Positions 29,701 to 37,876 of a stretch of 64,000 bases of DNA are shown here, piece by piece. The stretch's first letter is position 1; each line of letters begins with the position of its first letter. The translations under genes and the position numbers were made by a program. The stretch is from Micromonospora tulbaghiae. Its GTDB lineage: Bacteria; Actinomycetota; Actinomycetes; Mycobacteriales; Micromonosporaceae. The notes beneath the pieces are model-generated. The model did no database searches. It was not told the origin of the DNA and saw nothing but the letters and a program-made list of their open reading frames with translations. The stretch lies in assembly GCF_900091605.1 (NCBI RefSeq), contig NZ_FMCQ01000001.1, positions 571,164 through 635,163 on the forward strand, written 5' to 3'.

Positions 29701-30160
29701 GATCGCGGCGAGCCAGCTCGCGTACTACCTGGAGCGTGGCTACGACCGGGTCTCCGGATTCGTGCACCGGGCCGGGGAACTGGGGCACCTGCGTACCCCG
29801 GCGGAGCTGTACCGGGCGCTCGGCCTCGGCCACCCGGGGTCGCCGTTCTCCCCCGACGACGAGGAGATCTACCTGCTGCGCTGGCCCGCCTACCGGCCGA
29901 GCCTCTACCGGATCCCGTACGGCGGCCCGAACGAGGCGGCGATGCGGGCGATGGAGGGCTGGGTGATCGAGCGGCCCCCGTTCCGCGGCAACGGCTTCGC
30001 GCCGGGGGAGAGCAGCGATGTGATCGCCGAGTTCAAGGTGGACAGCGCCCGGCTCCCGCACGGTGCCGAGCTGTGGCGGGTCGGCGCGGACGGTGACAGC
30101 AAGCTGGTCGCGGTCCTGGACACCGACGAGCTGCTGTGGCGGAAGGCGGGCGAGGCGTGA
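26747..30160 (+). CDS. large protein with two SseB-like domains and a repetitive linker
   Basis: 1137 residues. An SseB-like domain lies at about residues 5-110 (YFRALTRVDLLLPV...PEWWLAVNPGLPIEGYLP) and a second at about 820-960 (FLTTLLLARVLLPV...DVAWSFRVNPGSPVG). Between them is a Pro-rich and then strongly repetitive acidic linker with many copies of EPTVSLF-like units. The C-terminal 170 residues form a further domain (YYLERGYDRVSGFVH...YGGPNEAAMRAMEGWV) that I do not recognise. GTG 26747 has GGAG at good spacing; GTG 26741 is possible. It is divergent from mycP and coupled to the next gene. A role in or near type VII secretion is inference from context. Confidence 0.7.
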   Translation: MTGWEPATEAEVAMRDALRAQDQQQYFRALTRVDLLLPVASGPTAGWGTWTSGGRTHVLAFTSVAALRASLGENAGPTRRVAYPDLAAGWPNPEWWLAVNPGLPIEGYLPAWYVAQLSRGDVRLPGRTMGARARLERVENATRGARNAVPEAAPRPPAVPVPPAAVAPASVPTAVVPPPAAVPPPVVPPPAVPPPVVPPVAGASGRDERLMKDERLMKNDEPPTVPMRAASVLGRRLPTVPPRRRASDSDVPSRSASGAEAETDALDGWLTDLRRRPDEPDPFATAPAAPADEAPAASAPPPSRSFFEPSSGGRSARRPSPLDPSRRAGDRAMPPTRFAGGQPFPRRRPLNEPVREGPTHAFPTRTDEPSPVPRSEEATQAFRPTRPPEDATEALPRRHAGPATAADAGSATAAGQATADGWGAAPGNAEGETARWETIDEPVEELPPSIAEPVSAPPASRRDFTPIVIEGTVIEARDLTEPAPFWSAQQVGPVRAEPAEGAATPWAGTTDPTVSLSADPPAADDTVNPAEPTPAHTRATGATDRGTPPDEPTVSFASSSEPTTSLFGPPAPAAEATAPLLTPSASAEPTVSLFDRVPTGPTAPPAGLGEAEPTVSLASSSEPTTSLFEPPTPAADATAPLFTPSTSAEPTVSLFDPAPTESPAPVAGPVEAEPAVSASDRASAESTAPLSGPVGAEPTVSLFDRVSTEPTAPLSGPTEAEPTVSLFDPVPAEPTAPLFDPAPAEPTVSLSNPVSAEQPTVSLFAPATGDEPVTASLFARGEPTVALSTPASTAPDTATPATTAGPPAGHGSTTTSGPAEFVPANDVEEDLLAAAGSGSTDGFLTTLLLARVLLPVAPDSVAGSRPGDPGFVWHADQVDGERCVSVYTSPERLAEHTESQVETVRVKFVQLIRRWPDVAWSFRVNPGSPVGATYPGEQVLALANWAAEVGLGDDPEPAAAPQQAERQRTEAPTIAANRPVAMQKAIAASQLAYYLERGYDRVSGFVHRAGELGHLRTPAELYRALGLGHPGSPFSPDDEEIYLLRWPAYRPSLYRIPYGGPNEAAMRAMEGWVIERPPFRGNGFAPGESSDVIAEFKVDSARLPHGAELWRVGADGDSKLVAVLDTDELLWRKAGEA
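28275..29120 (+). repeat. degenerate EPTVSLF/EPTAPL coding repeats
   Basis: In-frame degenerate repeats inside the SseB-like gene. They encode about a dozen units of the type (A)EPTVSLF or EPTAPL, spaced about 15-30 residues, at codons roughly 510-790. The encoded segment is rich in Thr, Ser, Pro and Glu and is predicted to be disordered. Some longer blocks (with ASSSEPTTSLF) are nearly identical, which suggests recent slippage. Confidence 0.8.
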
Positions 30161-30522
30161 CCCGGGACGGCTACGTGGCCCGCTGGCGGGGACGGGAGTA
30201 CCACGCCAGCCCTGACGGGGACGACATCCGCCTCTACCAGCCCGGACCGGGCGAGGGCTTCACCGAGGTACGCCCCGGCCGGTACGTCCGGGTGGTGCCG
30301 GCCGCCGAGGTCGACGATCTGGCGTACGTGCGGACCACCTGCACCTGGCAGGGGCAGCCGTTCATCGTGCTGGCCGAGCACGAGGGCTGGCTGCGGCTGG
30401 AGTACACCGGTGGGCGCTGGCCGGTGGCCGAGGCGATGGGGCTGGAGGCGTTCGACTTCGGCGTCTACCAGGGCTGGGCGCCCGCGGCCGAGGTGGCCGA
30501 CCTGGGCGAGCAGCGGGTCTGA
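30157..30522 (+). CDS. small conserved hypothetical protein coupled to SseB-like gene
   Basis: 121 residues. The GTG 30157 overlaps the stop of the upstream gene (GTGA), so an in-frame ATG seven codons earlier is not needed. The protein is acidic and rich in aromatic residues (YVARWRGREYHASP, WLRLEYTGGRW) with no membrane segment. I do not recognise the family. Tight coupling behind a long protein with a variable-looking C-terminal domain would fit an immunity or partner protein, but nothing in the sequence proves that. Confidence 0.65.
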   Translation: MTRDGYVARWRGREYHASPDGDDIRLYQPGPGEGFTEVRPGRYVRVVPAAEVDDLAYVRTTCTWQGQPFIVLAEHEGWLRLEYTGGRWPVAEAMGLEAFDFGVYQGWAPAAEVADLGEQRV

Positions 30523-30523
30523 G

Positions 30524-31456
30524 TCAGGACTTCGCCCAGCGCAGGATCTCGCCGAGCACCACGTCCCGCGCCTCCACGTGCGGGAAGTGCCCCACGTCGT
30601 CGAGTAGTCGCCACTCGTACGGGGCGGTGACGTAGCGGCCGGAGCCCTGGGCGGTACGGGGGAGCGAGGCGCGGTCGAGTGCGCCGTGCAGTTGCAGGGT
30701 CGGCGTGACCAGCGGCTTCTGCATCAGCTTCACGAAGCGGTAGCCGTGCAGCCGCAGCACCGAGCGGAACGCCCAGCGGTAGCCCTCCATCGCGCAGAAT
30801 GCGGCCTGCGGGATCTGCATCGCCACCCGGCAGCAGTGGGCGTAGTCGGCGAAGTCGGGGCCGGACACCCAGCGCGGGCCGCCCCACCGGCGCAGGATCT
30901 CCTCCACCTCGGCGGCGTCGTCCCGGGCCAGGACGTGCTCGTAGCGGGGGAGCTGGAACTTCAGCGTCGCGGTGGCCGAGGCGAACTGGCCGCGCGGGTC
31001 GGCGAAGATGGCCGCCCGCAGCCGCAGCGGGTGCGGCGCGCCGAGCACCACGAGCCGCCGGACCAGCGTCGGATGGAAGGAGGCGGCGGTCCAGCCGATG
31101 AGCCCGCCCGCGCCGGTGCCGACGACAGTGGCCGACCGCTCACCGAGTGCCCGGATCAGGCCGGCGACGTCGGCGGCGAGCGTGTAGCCGTCGTACCCCC
31201 GGGGTGGCTTGTCGCTCGCGCCGTAACCGCGCAGGTCGACCGCGACCGCGCGGAAGCCCGCGTCGGCGACCGCCGGCAGCATCTCGTGCCAGGCGTACCA
31301 GTGTTCGGGGAAGCCGTGCAGGAAGAGCACCATCGGGCCGGTGCCCGCCTCGACGACGTGGAACCGGCTGCCGTTGGCGCCGACGAACCGGTGCGTCCAC
31401 GGCCCCTCGGGCAGGACGCAGGAGTCGTCGACGGGTCCGCCGCGCTGGTCGGTCAT
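30524..31456 (-). CDS. alpha/beta hydrolase, epoxide-hydrolase-like, nucleophile missing
   Basis: Alpha/beta hydrolase fold close to epoxide hydrolases: oxyanion-hole motif HGFPEHWYAW (about residues 46-55), DLRGYGASDKP, and C-terminal VGHFPHVEA with the conserved His. At the nucleophile elbow, where the family has VGHDWGG or VGHSMGG, this protein has VGTGAGG, so the Asp or Ser is replaced by Gly. It is therefore unlikely to act as a classical hydrolase. The start at 31456 (MTDQRGG) is a choice; an upstream start nine codons earlier is possible. The product is 310 residues. Confidence 0.82.
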   Translation of the reverse strand: MTDQRGGPVDDSCVLPEGPWTHRFVGANGSRFHVVEAGTGPMVLFLHGFPEHWYAWHEMLPAVADAGFRAVAVDLRGYGASDKPPRGYDGYTLAADVAGLIRALGERSATVVGTGAGGLIGWTAASFHPTLVRRLVVLGAPHPLRLRAAIFADPRGQFASATATLKFQLPRYEHVLARDDAAEVEEILRRWGGPRWVSGPDFADYAHCCRVAMQIPQAAFCAMEGYRWAFRSVLRLHGYRFVKLMQKPLVTPTLQLHGALDRASLPRTAQGSGRYVTAPYEWRLLDDVGHFPHVEARDVVLGEILRWAKS

Positions 31457-31586
31457 GGGGCACAGCCTAGGGCCGCCGGTCACCCACCGGCCCCCGCAGG
31501 TGACGAGGATCAGGGATTTCTCCGGGCGGTCACCCGGAACCGCGCAGCCGGGTACCGCGTTCGCGTGAGGGCGCCGCTACCGCATG

Positions 31587-31928
31587 TCACTCTTCGATGA
31601 TCCGCATCGGGATGCCGGGTCCGCAGTCGACGGAGCGGTCCCGCGCGGTGAGCCGCAACGTGACCAGATCGCCCTTGCGCAGCTCACCGGCGTTCGGGCC
31701 GTACACCGCGTACTCCGTGCCGTTCTCGTCCATCAGCCCGTAGCACGGCCCGGACCCGCCCCGGGTGATCCAGCCGGCGACGACGCCGGTGGGCCGGTTG
31801 TCGGTGGGCCTCTTCGGCGGGCCGGCAGGCCGCCGAAGCGTCGGCAGGTCGGTGGCGGACAGCGGCGCGGGACGATCGGCGGGTGCGCCCGCGCCGCTCA
31901 CGGCCGGCTGCTGGTGGTCGTCGGACAC
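31587..31928 (-). CDS. conserved hypothetical protein
   Basis: 113 residues when started at GTG 31928, which has GGAGG five bases upstream; the open frame upstream of that is low-complexity. The N-terminus is Pro/Ala-rich. The C-terminal 65 residues (GVVAGWITRG...MRIIEE) look like a small beta-barrel domain with GDLVTLRLT. I do not recognise a function. No Sec signal or membrane segment. Confidence 0.65.
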   Translation of the reverse strand: MSDDHQQPAVSGAGAPADRPAPLSATDLPTLRRPAGPPKRPTDNRPTGVVAGWITRGGSGPCYGLMDENGTEYAVYGPNAGELRKGDLVTLRLTARDRSVDCGPGIPMRIIEE

Positions 31929-32050
31929 GGATCCTCCGTCTCGGCCGCGACCGCGCCGGCCGGCAGCGGTTCGCGAGAGGGCCGGCAGCATGGTGCGGGG
32001 CGTCACCCGGATGGGACGCGGGTGAGGGCCGGCGGGTTCCCCGGAAAGGG

Positions 32051-32082
32051 CGATGCCCGGGCGGTTCACCGCCCGGGCATCG
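32051..32082. terminator. hairpin after M6 protease gene
   Basis: CGATGCCCGGGCGG (32051-32064) and CCGCCCGGGCATCG (32069-32082) form a perfect 14-bp stem with a TTCA tetraloop, 22 bases past the stop of the minus-strand protease gene. Confidence 0.85.
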
Positions 32083-32103
32083 CGTGGTGCGTCGATCAGT
32101 GGA

Positions 32104-34521
32104 TCAGGAGAAGCGGACCTTCAGCGAGGTGCCGTTCTGCTCCAGAACCTTGATCTTGGTGCCGGTCGCCGGGAGCTTGACGCCGTGGTTCGGCAGCTCC
32201 GGGTACCAGTACTGCTTGGTGTCGTCGAACAGCGGCTGCGCCGCCTGGCCGCGGATGTACTGCGGCTGGCTGTTGACGTGCAGCGTGAACGAGTCGGCCT
32301 TCTTCAGGCTGAACGGCGCGTCGTAGACCTGGACGCGGGCCCGCCAGGGCGCCCCGGTCAGGTTGTAGATCGGCCGCGGGTGCGCGTCGATGATCATGTT
32401 CCGGCCTTCACCCGGGTGCGCGAACGTGTCGTTGTCCGCGAACCGGAGGTTCCAGTAGGAGATCAGCAGACCCTCCTGGTACGCGTAGTGGTCCACGTAG
32501 TCCGGGCGGGTGTTCGCGTAGCCGAAGAAGTACGGGCCGGTCTTGAGGTACTTGTCGTACGAGACGTACGACCGGTTGCCGGCGATGTAGTAGTTGTCGA
32601 ACTTACGGGTGTAGGTCTCCTCGACGATGCTGAAACCGCTGAGGGTCCAGCCGTTCGCACCGGCCTCGGCGCCGTCGGTGAGGAGCGTCTGGCCGTCGGC
32701 GGTCACGGTGACCGCGTCACCGTAGAAGCCGCCCTCGGAGACACCGCCGTCCGTCTGGTAGCGGAGCCGGAACTGCACGACCTTGCCGGCGACCGCGTCC
32801 ATCGGGATGTTGACGTCGACCCACTCGTTGTTGCTGGAGCCGTCCAGGGCGTAGCGCCCGGGGGAGATCTCCTTCAGCGGGGTGCCGTTGGCCGTACCGG
32901 GCAGCGAGGCCCAGGTCTGGCCACCGTCGGTGGACGCCTCGAAGAAGAGGTAGTCGTAGTCCGCCTCGATGCTGTAGCGACCCTTCATCGACAGCGCGGC
33001 GCTGGTCTTCCCGGTGAGGTCGACAGTGCGCGTCATCGTGTTGTTCAGGTCGTCGTCGTTGCCCGAGAAGAACTGCTTCGTGCCCTCGAACGGCTTGCCG
33101 TTCTGGAACGTGTACTCCCGCTGCGGCAGCACCACCACGGCGCCCTGGGCCTTCTTGGAGTTGTACTCCTGCGGGCCCAGTTCCAGGGTGCGCTTCTGAC
33201 CGGCCACGATGACCTCGTAGTCGAGCCAGCCGAGCTGGAGCTTGTTCCACGCGCCGAGGTCGCCGCCGCGCTCGCCGATGCCACCGTCGTTCTTGGCACC
33301 GAGCCGGCTCTGGGCCATCAGGGTCCAGTGCTCGTTGTTGTTGTCCCCACCACTGACGACGTTGTAGTCGTCCGGCAGACCGAGGTCGTGGCCGTACTCG
33401 TGGTAGAAGACGCTCCGGCCACCGTTCTCCGGCTGGATCGTGTAGTCACCGATCCAGACGCCGGTGTTGCCGATCTGGGTGCCGCCGGCCGGGAAGTTCT
33501 CCGGGCCGGTGTTGCCCTGGTCGCTGGCGAAGGCGTACCACCGGTGGCTCCAGATGGCGTCCTCACCCTGGTACGGGTCACCGTCGGCCTCGTCACCGCC
33601 GGCGTGGACGATCTGGAAGTGGTCGATGTAGCCGTCCGGCTCGTTGAAGTCGCCGTCGCCGTCGAAGTCGTACCGGTCCCACTCGTCCATCGCCTTGACG
33701 TCCGCGGCGATCTCCGCGTCGGAGCGGCCCTGCGCCTTCTGGTCGGCGACCCACTGGTTGGCGGCGTCGCGGACCAGCGCCCACGTGTTGGTGCAGACGT
33801 TCGAGGCGCACGGGTAGCCGCCGGAGCGGCCGTAGCGGGCCTCGTTGTACTGCACCTTCACCCAGTTGGTGACCTCGCCGTCGACGCTGTACCGACCCGA
33901 GGACTGGGCCTCGTAGTACTGCTTCAGCGACTCGTCGCCCGGGTTGGTGCCGAAGTACAGCTGCCGGAAGTGGTCGGCGCTGTAGTCCGCCTGCCACACC
34001 GTGGAGTTGTCCACCGCACGGTTGGGCTGGGGGATCTGGTTGCGGAGCGGACCGTCGAACCGGGTCGGGCCCGGGGTGTCCGGGTCGGTGTCCTGGTCCG
34101 GGTAGTTCGGGTGCCGCTCGTCGCCGAACTCCGCGAGGATGACGAAGATCTTGTCGGTCCGCTCGCGGGAGAGTTCGACGTACTGGTCCTTGGTCGGACC
34201 CTTGCCTGCCTTGGTGCTCTTGGCTGCCTTGCCCGCCGCGGGACCGGCGACAGCCTGCTCGCCGACCTTGACGACCTTGCTGCCGTTGATCTTCTGGGCC
34301 TTCGCCCTGCCGGACAGGACCTCGCTGAGGCCCTCCTGGCGCAGCGCGCGCCGCTTCTCCTCCAGCGGGTTGGGCAGGTCGTGCTCAGCCTGCGCAGGCT
34401 CGGCCACCGACGGAGCGGCGGCCGGCAGCTTCGGCGTCGGCGCGGCACTGGCGGACGTGCCTGCCATCAGCCCCGTCGCGGTCAGCGAAAGCCCGAGCAG
34501 ACCCACTGCGACTTTGCGCAC
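32104..34521 (-). CDS. secreted M6 family metalloprotease (immune inhibitor A-like)
   Basis: Zinc metalloprotease. The start GTG 34521 (VRKVAVGLLGL) has GGAGG upstream and gives a Sec signal peptide ending near SASA. A propeptide follows, then the M6 catalytic domain with the zinc site YHEYGHDLGLPDDY (HExxH, about residue 370). C-terminal beta-sandwich regions (about residues 450-800) resemble the immune inhibitor A accessory domains. The product is 805 residues. Likely role: extracellular protein degradation. A second M6 gene lies directly upstream in the same orientation. Confidence 0.9.
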   Translation of the reverse strand: MRKVAVGLLGLSLTATGLMAGTSASAAPTPKLPAAAPSVAEPAQAEHDLPNPLEEKRRALRQEGLSEVLSGRAKAQKINGSKVVKVGEQAVAGPAAGKAAKSTKAGKGPTKDQYVELSRERTDKIFVILAEFGDERHPNYPDQDTDPDTPGPTRFDGPLRNQIPQPNRAVDNSTVWQADYSADHFRQLYFGTNPGDESLKQYYEAQSSGRYSVDGEVTNWVKVQYNEARYGRSGGYPCASNVCTNTWALVRDAANQWVADQKAQGRSDAEIAADVKAMDEWDRYDFDGDGDFNEPDGYIDHFQIVHAGGDEADGDPYQGEDAIWSHRWYAFASDQGNTGPENFPAGGTQIGNTGVWIGDYTIQPENGGRSVFYHEYGHDLGLPDDYNVVSGGDNNNEHWTLMAQSRLGAKNDGGIGERGGDLGAWNKLQLGWLDYEVIVAGQKRTLELGPQEYNSKKAQGAVVVLPQREYTFQNGKPFEGTKQFFSGNDDDLNNTMTRTVDLTGKTSAALSMKGRYSIEADYDYLFFEASTDGGQTWASLPGTANGTPLKEISPGRYALDGSSNNEWVDVNIPMDAVAGKVVQFRLRYQTDGGVSEGGFYGDAVTVTADGQTLLTDGAEAGANGWTLSGFSIVEETYTRKFDNYYIAGNRSYVSYDKYLKTGPYFFGYANTRPDYVDHYAYQEGLLISYWNLRFADNDTFAHPGEGRNMIIDAHPRPIYNLTGAPWRARVQVYDAPFSLKKADSFTLHVNSQPQYIRGQAAQPLFDDTKQYWYPELPNHGVKLPATGTKIKVLEQNGTSLKVRFS

Positions 34522-34862
34522 GTGGTACCTCCGGTGTGAGGGAACCGGCCCAACTGGGGGTACGGGCCGGTGGAACGTCCCACTAGTGGGACCAAAGGTG
34601 AACATAGACACTGCTGCGACCGGTGGGAAGATGCGTGCGTCGATTTGTAGCAACTTTTTGTTGAGAATGCTTTTCACCGTCACATGCCTGCCGGTGGCCG
34701 AGTCGTTGACCAGCAACGATGCGCTCAGCGGCGATTGCAGTGACATGCATGGATTAATGGTTGCGCGGAAGGGCCGGGAGCGCTCGCGCTCCCGGCCCTT
34801 CCCCCATCGAGCTGGATCAGATCATTTTTCGGTCATTCCGGTTCCGCTTTGACCGCGCCCGT
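34522..34862. promoter_or_regulatory. 341-bp gap between the two M6 genes
   Basis: Contains the promoter of the downstream (minus-strand) protease gene, probably in the AT-rich stretch 34590-34680, and the terminator hairpin of the upstream one (34769-34800). I found no gene here. Confidence 0.5.
34769..34800. terminator. hairpin after second M6 protease gene
   Basis: AAGGGCCGGGAGCG (34769-34782) pairs with CGCTCCCGGCCCTT (34787-34800) around a CTCG loop, 62 bases after the stop of the minus-strand gene ending at 34863. Confidence 0.85.
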
Positions 34863-37655
34863 TCAGCTGCGCGGCGGAACCACGTACACCTGGGCGTACG
34901 AGTTGTCCTTGGCGGCCCGCTTGATGATGATCGAGACACCGTACTGGACGCCCGCGTCACCCGGGTTGCCGGTGCCGAGCACGATCGCCCCGCCACCGAG
35001 CGTCGAACCGTAGTAGTCCGTCGCCGGGCTGCCGTCCGGGTTCACCACCCGGGTCGTGTACTGCTGGTTGCCCCGCGACGGGATGACCACCGAGGCGTCG
35101 TTGTCCCGCGCGTACGCCGCACCGTCGCGGATCTCGATGCCCGGGTACCAGCCCTTGGCGTCGGTGAAGCCACGCACCGGAGCCTGCGGGCCGAACTTCG
35201 TGCAGTACTCGCTGTACGGCTCGTCCGCCGCCTCCAGGCACTCCTTGAACGGGTACGTGGGCTTCAGGCCGAACGCGGCGTTGGAGGACTGCGGCCGGCT
35301 GGGCAGGTTCTTCAGCACCGACGGGTCCTTCTCGGCCGCGACGCCCTTGCGGCGCAGCGGGTCGTTGTGCGAGTCGACGATCAGCAGACCGCCCTTGGCG
35401 CCGTAGCTGGGCAGCGCGGTCATCTGCGCGGTGACGTGGTTGACGTCGCCGAGCTGGGTGTCCCGGTACCAGACCAGCATGCCCGGCGCGTTGTACGCGA
35501 TCCGGTCGACCTTCCACGCCTCGTGCGAGTAGACGGTGTCGTAGGTGTACTTCAGACCCTTGTCGAAGCCGTCGAAGTTACGCCACTCGGCCAGGTAGTA
35601 GTGCGACTTCACCTGGGTGCCCGAGTCGATGTACCAACCCGCGCCGCTGGTGTCGGTGAACGTGCCGCCGGTCTGGGTCCAGCCCGCGGCGCCGCTCTCC
35701 ACGTCGTCGCTCCACGTGGTGGCGCCGCCGCCGGTCACCGAGAAGTCGTCGGCGAACCAGCCGCGCTCCACGAACGCCTCGTCGGTGGCGTAGCGCAGCC
35801 GGACCTGCACGGTCTGCCCGGCGTACGACGACAGGTCGACGTAGTCGTGCCGCCAGCCGCCGGTGCTGCCGGTCAGGCCGTACTTCTTGTTGCCGAAGTC
35901 GACCATGCGGCCGTTCGGGTCGGCGTAACCGTCGTTGGTGGAGACCAGCGCGCCGCCCTCGGCGTACACCTTCTGCTCGCTCCAGGTGGCCCCGCCGTCG
36001 GTGGAGACCTCGACGAAGCCGAAGTCCCAGTCCGCCTCGATGACGTAGTTGTTCCACATCCAGAACTTCGCGTCCGCGGCGTTCGGGACGGTCACCGTGC
36101 GGCTGAGCTTGACGTCGGCCCAGTTCTGGTCGGCGCCGGAGTACCACATGTTCCCGCCGCTGTGCGGCGTGGCCAGCGAGATCACCTTGTCCGGCAGATC
36201 GATCTTGATGCCGTCCTCGGTGCCGACCGGCGTACGCGAGGTCTGCCCGAGCTTGACCAGCTTGGCCCGGTCACCCGGCCCGAACGTCTTCGGCTCGGCC
36301 CAGCCCAGCACCCACTTGTCCCAGAGGCCCATGTGGGTGGGAAGCGCCTGGAAGATCTCGCCGGAGTGCGAGCCCGACGCCATCAGGTCCCAGAAGTCCA
36401 CGTCCGAGTCGGCGTTGCCGGAGGTGTCGTAGAGGTCCGGCAGGCCCAGGTCGTGCCCGAACTCGTGGGCGAAGACGCCGACGCCGGCGTCCTCCGGCTG
36501 CACGATGTAGTTCGACACCTTCAGGTTGGTGCCCGGGATCGTGTAGCCACCGGTCACGGTCGAGGAGTGCGCCCAGACCGAGTAGATCCCGACGTCGCCG
36601 CCGCCACGGGACTTGCCCTGGTTGGCGTGCACCAGCACCAGGTGGTCGATCACGCCGTCCGGCTCGTGGTAGTTGCCGTCGCCGTCGCGGTCGCTCTGGT
36701 CCTCGATGTCGTAGTCGGCCCACGGGAAGTTCGGGTCGGCCGCGGCGAGCGCGTCGATCGCATCGGTGGCGAGGCGCCCGGCGCCCTGCGGGTTGTCCGG
36801 GTGGCCGTTCATCGACTGCTCACGCCCGGCGACCCAGTTGCCGTTCTCGTCCTGGAAGCAGCGCGAGGCGGCGTACCAGCCCTCCGAGTGCGGCACCGTG
36901 ATCCACGGGCTGGCCTGCCCGTCCACGGTGTACGCGTTCTTGGACATCTCCAGGTACATGTTGTGCATGGTCCGCCCGGCGAGGCTGATGCCCGGCTTGC
37001 CGTCCGGCCCCTTCAGGTCCTTGCGGACCCGCTCGGTGATGCCCTTCTTGCTGTAGAGCATCTTGTCGTAGTGGGCCGGGGAGAAGTCCGGCACCCACAT
37101 CGAGTTGTTGTCCTTGTGCGGCAGCGTGGCCGGGTTCGGAATGGTGTTGTGCCGCGGCCCGTTCTGCACGGTGCCGGGAACGCAGGTGCGGTCCTCGAAC
37201 ACCGTCTTCGGGACCATCACGTTCGTGAAGTCGTCGTTGGCCTTGTCGTTGAACTCGACGAGCAGCGTCAGCAGCTTGGCGGTCTGCGTGCTCTTGGCCT
37301 TCTTGATCTTCCGAGGGCTGTGGCCGGTCCGGATGGACTTGGCCTCCAGCTTCGCCAGCTCGCGGGCGGCGATCGGGTTGCCGCCGGCGTACTTGCGGTC
37401 GTAGGCGCGCGCCTCGTCCGCGGGCGAGGAGAAGACGCCGTCGCGGCCCTTGACCTCCTTGCCGCCGGTGTCCGGCTGCACCTCGGGCTCGGCGTAGTTG
37501 ATGTAGTGCTCGTCCGCCCCGATCGTGACCGGTGCGGACCGGGACGGCTGGGCCGCCGCGCTGCCCGTCACGGTCAGCGACGTGGCCGCGAGCGCGATGG
37601 CGGGCAGCGCGACGAGTAGGCGTCGGCGTGCCCTGTGCTGCGACATGGGGAGCAT
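34863..37655 (-). CDS. secreted M6 family metalloprotease (immune inhibitor A-like)
   Basis: 930 residues with a Sec signal peptide (RRRLLVALPAIALAATSLTV) ending near residue 34. The M6 catalytic site is FAHEFGHDLGLPDLYDT (about residues 395-411), and acidic Ca-binding-like stretches such as DRDGDGNYHEPDG occur near residue 330. C-terminal beta domains with SYAGQTVQVRLRYATDE are typical of immune inhibitor A. It is paralogous to the gene downstream but clearly diverged. The first ATG (37655) has GGAG at proper spacing; a second ATG follows three codons later. Confidence 0.9.
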   Translation of the reverse strand: MLPMSQHRARRRLLVALPAIALAATSLTVTGSAAAQPSRSAPVTIGADEHYINYAEPEVQPDTGGKEVKGRDGVFSSPADEARAYDRKYAGGNPIAARELAKLEAKSIRTGHSPRKIKKAKSTQTAKLLTLLVEFNDKANDDFTNVMVPKTVFEDRTCVPGTVQNGPRHNTIPNPATLPHKDNNSMWVPDFSPAHYDKMLYSKKGITERVRKDLKGPDGKPGISLAGRTMHNMYLEMSKNAYTVDGQASPWITVPHSEGWYAASRCFQDENGNWVAGREQSMNGHPDNPQGAGRLATDAIDALAAADPNFPWADYDIEDQSDRDGDGNYHEPDGVIDHLVLVHANQGKSRGGGDVGIYSVWAHSSTVTGGYTIPGTNLKVSNYIVQPEDAGVGVFAHEFGHDLGLPDLYDTSGNADSDVDFWDLMASGSHSGEIFQALPTHMGLWDKWVLGWAEPKTFGPGDRAKLVKLGQTSRTPVGTEDGIKIDLPDKVISLATPHSGGNMWYSGADQNWADVKLSRTVTVPNAADAKFWMWNNYVIEADWDFGFVEVSTDGGATWSEQKVYAEGGALVSTNDGYADPNGRMVDFGNKKYGLTGSTGGWRHDYVDLSSYAGQTVQVRLRYATDEAFVERGWFADDFSVTGGGATTWSDDVESGAAGWTQTGGTFTDTSGAGWYIDSGTQVKSHYYLAEWRNFDGFDKGLKYTYDTVYSHEAWKVDRIAYNAPGMLVWYRDTQLGDVNHVTAQMTALPSYGAKGGLLIVDSHNDPLRRKGVAAEKDPSVLKNLPSRPQSSNAAFGLKPTYPFKECLEAADEPYSEYCTKFGPQAPVRGFTDAKGWYPGIEIRDGAAYARDNDASVVIPSRGNQQYTTRVVNPDGSPATDYYGSTLGGGAIVLGTGNPGDAGVQYGVSIIIKRAAKDNSYAQVYVVPPRS

Positions 37656-37831
37656 GCCACTCCGTTCGTAGGGAATGGTGAGGGACCGGCCGTCTCACTG
37701 ACACTCGTCGAAATCCGCCGGTGCGGCTGAACGTAACCGACAAGCAGCGACATCGACAGTGGTGAAAAGCCCCTCTGGCCGATCAGGTCAGACCGGGTCC
37801 ACCGATCGACCGGAACAGGTCCCCGGGTACG

Positions 37832-37866
37832 ACGAGGGGCGGACCGCCGCGCGGCCCGCCCCTCGG
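37832..37866. terminator. imperfect hairpin after acs
   Basis: CGAGGGGCGG (37832-37841) pairs with CCGCCCCCTCG with one bulged C, just past the acs stop on the minus strand. Stability is lower than for the other hairpins. Confidence 0.4.
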
Positions 37867-37876
37867 TCGGCTGTGG

